A DNA stretch of 5,805 bases, taken from assembly GCA_023389455.1 (NCBI GenBank), contig JAEWEJ010000186.1:1-5805 (forward strand). The letters run 5' to 3'. Shown here piece by piece: positions 5,787 through 5,805 of the stretch. Under the pieces are notes generated by a model. That model was not told the origin of the DNA. It did not search any database and saw nothing but the letters and a program-made list of their open reading frames with translations. A program made the translations under genes and the position numbers. Position 1 is the first letter of the stretch. Each line of letters opens with the position of its first letter. The DNA comes from Actinomycetes bacterium. GTDB taxonomy: Bacteria > Actinomycetota > Actinomycetes > Actinomycetales > Cellulomonadaceae.

Positions 5787-5805
5787 CAGCCGCGCTCGGC
5801 CACGC

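Noticed and set aside
1..5805. A hidden novel system such as a toxin-antitoxin pair, phage defence genes, transposon, CRISPR array or small RNA gene
   Set aside because: All long stretches are explained by seven conserved genes, the gaps are 28-92 nt, and I saw no direct-repeat arrays, transposase motifs or terminal inverted repeats.

Overview
The window looks like a conserved housekeeping stretch of a high-G+C actinobacterial chromosome. The base composition is very GC-rich, with G or C at most third codon positions. Five of the seven genes appear to start with GTG. The RuvB sequence carries features I associate with Actinomycetota, such as GPAIQHAGDLAA and GLTTLAVAVGEE. A Cellulomonas-like actinomycete is my guess, but the genus is inference only. 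No mobile element, CRISPR array, tRNA or rRNA is visible.

All seven genes lie on the minus strand and are read from high to low coordinates. In transcription order they are: a Nudix hydrolase (5786-5202, whose true start may lie beyond the window edge); a fold-type I PLP-dependent aminotransferase (5109-3913); pdxT, the glutaminase subunit of PLP synthase (3884-3273); a YebC/PmpR/TACO1-family protein (3186-2431); and the Holliday-junction genes ruvC (2342-1776), ruvA (1697-1086) and ruvB (1093-8). The last seven bases (7-1) follow the ruvB stop. No stretch over 300 bases lacks a gene.

The genes fall into three groups. The aminotransferase and pdxT are 28 nt apart and link a PLP-using enzyme to PLP synthesis; the partner gene pdxS is not in the window. 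yebC sits between this pair and the ruv genes, an order (pdxT-yebC-ruvC-ruvA-ruvB) also known from Mycobacterium and Streptomyces. RuvA and RuvB form the branch-migration motor and RuvC is the junction resolvase, so the last three genes act together in recombinational repair.

The non-coding gaps hold the more interesting signals. A perfect 15-bp-stem hairpin lies between yebC and ruvC. A 16-base dyad between ruvC and ruvA matches the actinobacterial LexA (SOS) box TCGAAC-N4-GTTCGA at 10 of 12 defined positions. A small inverted repeat and a possible leaderless -10 element lie ahead of the aminotransferase. I see no undescribed system here; the findings concern regulation and gene context in a well-known locus.
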